Positions 16,230 to 17,197 of a DNA stretch of 17,197 nt are shown piece by piece. A program made the position numbers and the translations under genes. Location: NCBI GenBank assembly GCA_030040725.1, contig JASHTD010000172.1:1-17197 (forward strand), written 5' to 3'. Every line of letters begins with the position of its first letter. The stretch's first letter is position 1. Origin of the DNA: Candidatus Sulfotelmatobacter sp. GTDB lineage: Bacteria > Acidobacteriota > Terriglobia > Terriglobales > Acidobacteriaceae. The notes beneath the pieces were generated by a model. The model made no database searches. It had not been told where the DNA came from and worked only from the letters and a program-made list of their open reading frames with translations.

Positions 16230-16436
16230 ATGGATGTGAGACTCAGTTCGGAAGAAAGCGACGTATTGCTGGAAATCCTGGAGGAAGAAGACCAAACCTT
16301 GTTGGACAAAATCTCGCATACCAAACGAGAAGCGCCCAAGAAGACATTGAGACAGAAGGAAACATTGCTCGAAGGCATCATTGAAAAAATCGCGGAGCAG
16401 ACGCAAGAAGAGGAGTTTACCGATCTATGGTGGTGA
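16230..16436 (+). CDS. Small charged hypothetical protein, 68 residues
   Basis: 68 residues, very rich in Glu and Lys, predicted as two amphipathic helices (about 5-30 and 36-60) that may form a coiled coil or helical hairpin. No signal peptide or membrane segment, so cytoplasmic. The pattern (LSSEESDVLLEILEEE, then TLRQKETLLEGIIEKI) resembles, from memory, widespread small bacterial proteins with a conserved 'LLxxLL...T...LKxKExLLxxIL' layout of unknown function. GGGGAG lies six bases before the ATG. Its end overlaps the start of the HD gene by 10 bases, so the two are translationally coupled, and this protein may bind or regulate the HD protein. Coding is well supported by ribosome site, overlap and composition; the role is unknown. 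Confidence 0.7.
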   Translation: MDVRLSSEESDVLLEILEEEDQTLLDKISHTKREAPKKTLRQKETLLEGIIEKIAEQTQEEEFTDLWW

Positions 16437-17017
16437 CGGCCATAGCCAACAGCACAAGTGTGCGCGATACGGTCCGGCAACTGTGGCCGGAAATTGACTG
16501 GATCGAGGATCCGCAATTGCGGGAGCAGGTGGCAGAAACATGGGCCCTGGCGCTCGAGCGCAGCACGCTGAAACCAAAAGATCTCGAACAGATTCCCTTC
16601 ACTTTGCAGGTGCCAAACTGCCCGATCAGATTCATGGAGCACAAGCGCTGTGTTGTGCACATCGCCCGTGCGAGTGCGCTCTTTATGCAAGAGTTCATGG
16701 GACGCGCGCTTCCAGTGAACATCGACGTGGTCATTGCCGGCGCGATCCTCGCGGATGTGGGCAAGTTGCTGGAGTATGAAGTTGGCTCGGACGGCAAAGC
16801 GCGGCAGAGCGAAAGAGGAGAAGCGCTGCGCCATCCCTTTACCGGAGTCGCGCTGGCGCTCGAATGCGGCGTACCGGATTCCGTTTGTCACATCATCGCC
16901 GCCCACGCCGGCGAAGGAGATCTGGTGAAACGCTCGACCGAGGCGTTCATCGTGCATCACGCCGATTTCATGGCGTTCCTGCCGTTCAAGAATCCCAGGA
17001 ACATCCACATCAAATAA
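16427..17017 (+). CDS. HD-domain protein lacking the dyad histidine
   Basis: 196 residues. The overall pattern is that of HD-superfamily metal phosphohydrolases: H72 (EHKRC), a dyad region AGAILADVGKLLEYE, then H136 (RHP), H160 (AAHAG) and D180 (HHAD). The dyad itself is A109-D110 where HD is expected (usual form: GALLHDIGK), read directly from GCG-GAT. One metal ligand is therefore missing, while the flanking H136, H160, H177/H178 and D180 remain. The enzyme may be inactive, use one metal, or serve a binding role. It starts inside the small charged gene (10-base overlap) and is followed after 15 bases by an MmgE/PrpD-family gene, so a role in that pathway is likely. HD proteins of this type with intact motifs do exist, so the change may be lineage-specific. 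Fold fairly sure; activity open. Confidence 0.75.
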   Translation: MVVTAIANSTSVRDTVRQLWPEIDWIEDPQLREQVAETWALALERSTLKPKDLEQIPFTLQVPNCPIRFMEHKRCVVHIARASALFMQEFMGRALPVNIDVVIAGAILADVGKLLEYEVGSDGKARQSERGEALRHPFTGVALALECGVPDSVCHIIAAHAGEGDLVKRSTEAFIVHHADFMAFLPFKNPRNIHIK

Positions 17018-17032
17018 TTTAAGGAGCGAAAA

Positions 17033-17197
17033 GTGGCCACTATGAATCCCGGAGTCGAAAGCAAAGAGCCGGTCACCGCGACGATTTCGCGCTGGGCTGC
17101 CGGGTTGCGCTTTGAAGACATTTCTCAGGATGCCATCTATCAGGCAAAACGTTTTCTGCTCGATTCCCTCGGGTGCGCTCTCGCCGGCTATCGGCAG
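17033..17197 (+). CDS. MmgE/PrpD family protein (3'-partial)
   Basis: Only the first 55 codons are in the window; the frame runs off the right edge. The GTG at 17033 is preferred over the ATG at 17042 because AGGAG (17022-17026) sits six bases before the GTG and 15 before the ATG. Residues about 18-53 (ISRWAAGLRFEDISQDAIYQ, then AKRFLLDSLGCALAGYRQ) match the conserved N-terminus of MmgE/PrpD proteins, which include 2-methylcitrate dehydratase and cis-aconitate decarboxylase. The substrate cannot be decided from this fragment. It is the third gene of an operon with the small charged protein and the HD protein, 15 bases after the HD stop. Confidence 0.8.
   Translation, partial: MATMNPGVESKEPVTATISRWAAGLRFEDISQDAIYQAKRFLLDSLGCALAGYRQ

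Noticed and set aside
16184..17008. A 274-residue open frame on the minus strand opposite the HD operon
   Set aside because: It lies antisense to two genes with good ribosome sites and recognisable families. Its translation is rich in His, Arg and Cys without any family pattern.
1..17197. CRISPR arrays, tRNAs, rRNAs, insertion sequences, phage or defence genes
   Set aside because: I found no spaced direct repeats, no cloverleaf-like sequence in the intergenic regions, and no transposase, integrase or nuclease-defence family among the translations.

Overview
The window reads as soil-type Acidobacteriota chromosome of moderately high GC. The evidence is the gene content: a secreted protein of the acidobacterial VWFA-related type, an Oar-like TonB-dependent receptor with an N-terminal carboxypeptidase-regulatory domain and the typical 'FFADYEGT...TVPTAAEKLGDFSG' signature, and a Ser/Thr kinase fused to a TolB/FlgO-like and TPR periplasmic region. 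I saw no rRNA, tRNA, CRISPR, insertion sequence or phage gene. This is family assignment by eye; no database was searched.

Layout. (1) Positions 1-4239, plus strand: a very large exported protein of unknown function, cut by the left edge, followed closely by a small exported VWFA-like protein whose metal-binding site is degenerate. (2) Positions 4240-4617: a leader region with a candidate sigma70 promoter, a hairpin and a strong Shine-Dalgarno. (3) Positions 4618-10468, plus strand: an outer-membrane receptor and, 28 bases on, a Tat-exported clan GH-A-like glycoside hydrolase with a discoidin domain nested in it. Together they look like a two-gene glycan-scavenging unit without a SusD partner. 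(4) Positions 10593-12014, minus strand: a MATE-family efflux transporter. (5) Positions 12015-12310: a divergent intergenic region with a perfect hairpin, a possible 52-residue ORF and a promoter placed so that the next gene may be leaderless. (6) Positions 12311-15286, plus strand: a transmembrane Ser/Thr kinase with TPRs, all catalytic residues present. (7) Positions 15335-15916, minus strand: an elongation factor P family protein with an unusual modification loop. (8) Positions 15917-16229: an intergenic region with a CRP/FNR-like palindrome. (9) Positions 16230-17197, plus strand: an operon of a small charged protein, an HD-domain protein that has lost the His of its HD dyad, and the start of an MmgE/PrpD-family protein cut by the right edge.

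How the genes fit together. Region 3 is the clearest functional unit: the hydrolase would act in the periplasm or at the surface on a glycan whose fragments the receptor imports. Region 9 is a tightly coupled operon (overlapping start and stop, then a 15-base gap) probably serving metabolism of a small organic acid. The other genes are single units. I did not find a convincing entirely new system. The best leads are the HD protein lacking its dyad His beside MmgE/PrpD, the nested discoidin/hydrolase with an atypical acid-base motif, and the degenerate VWFA protein paired with the unknown giant exported protein.
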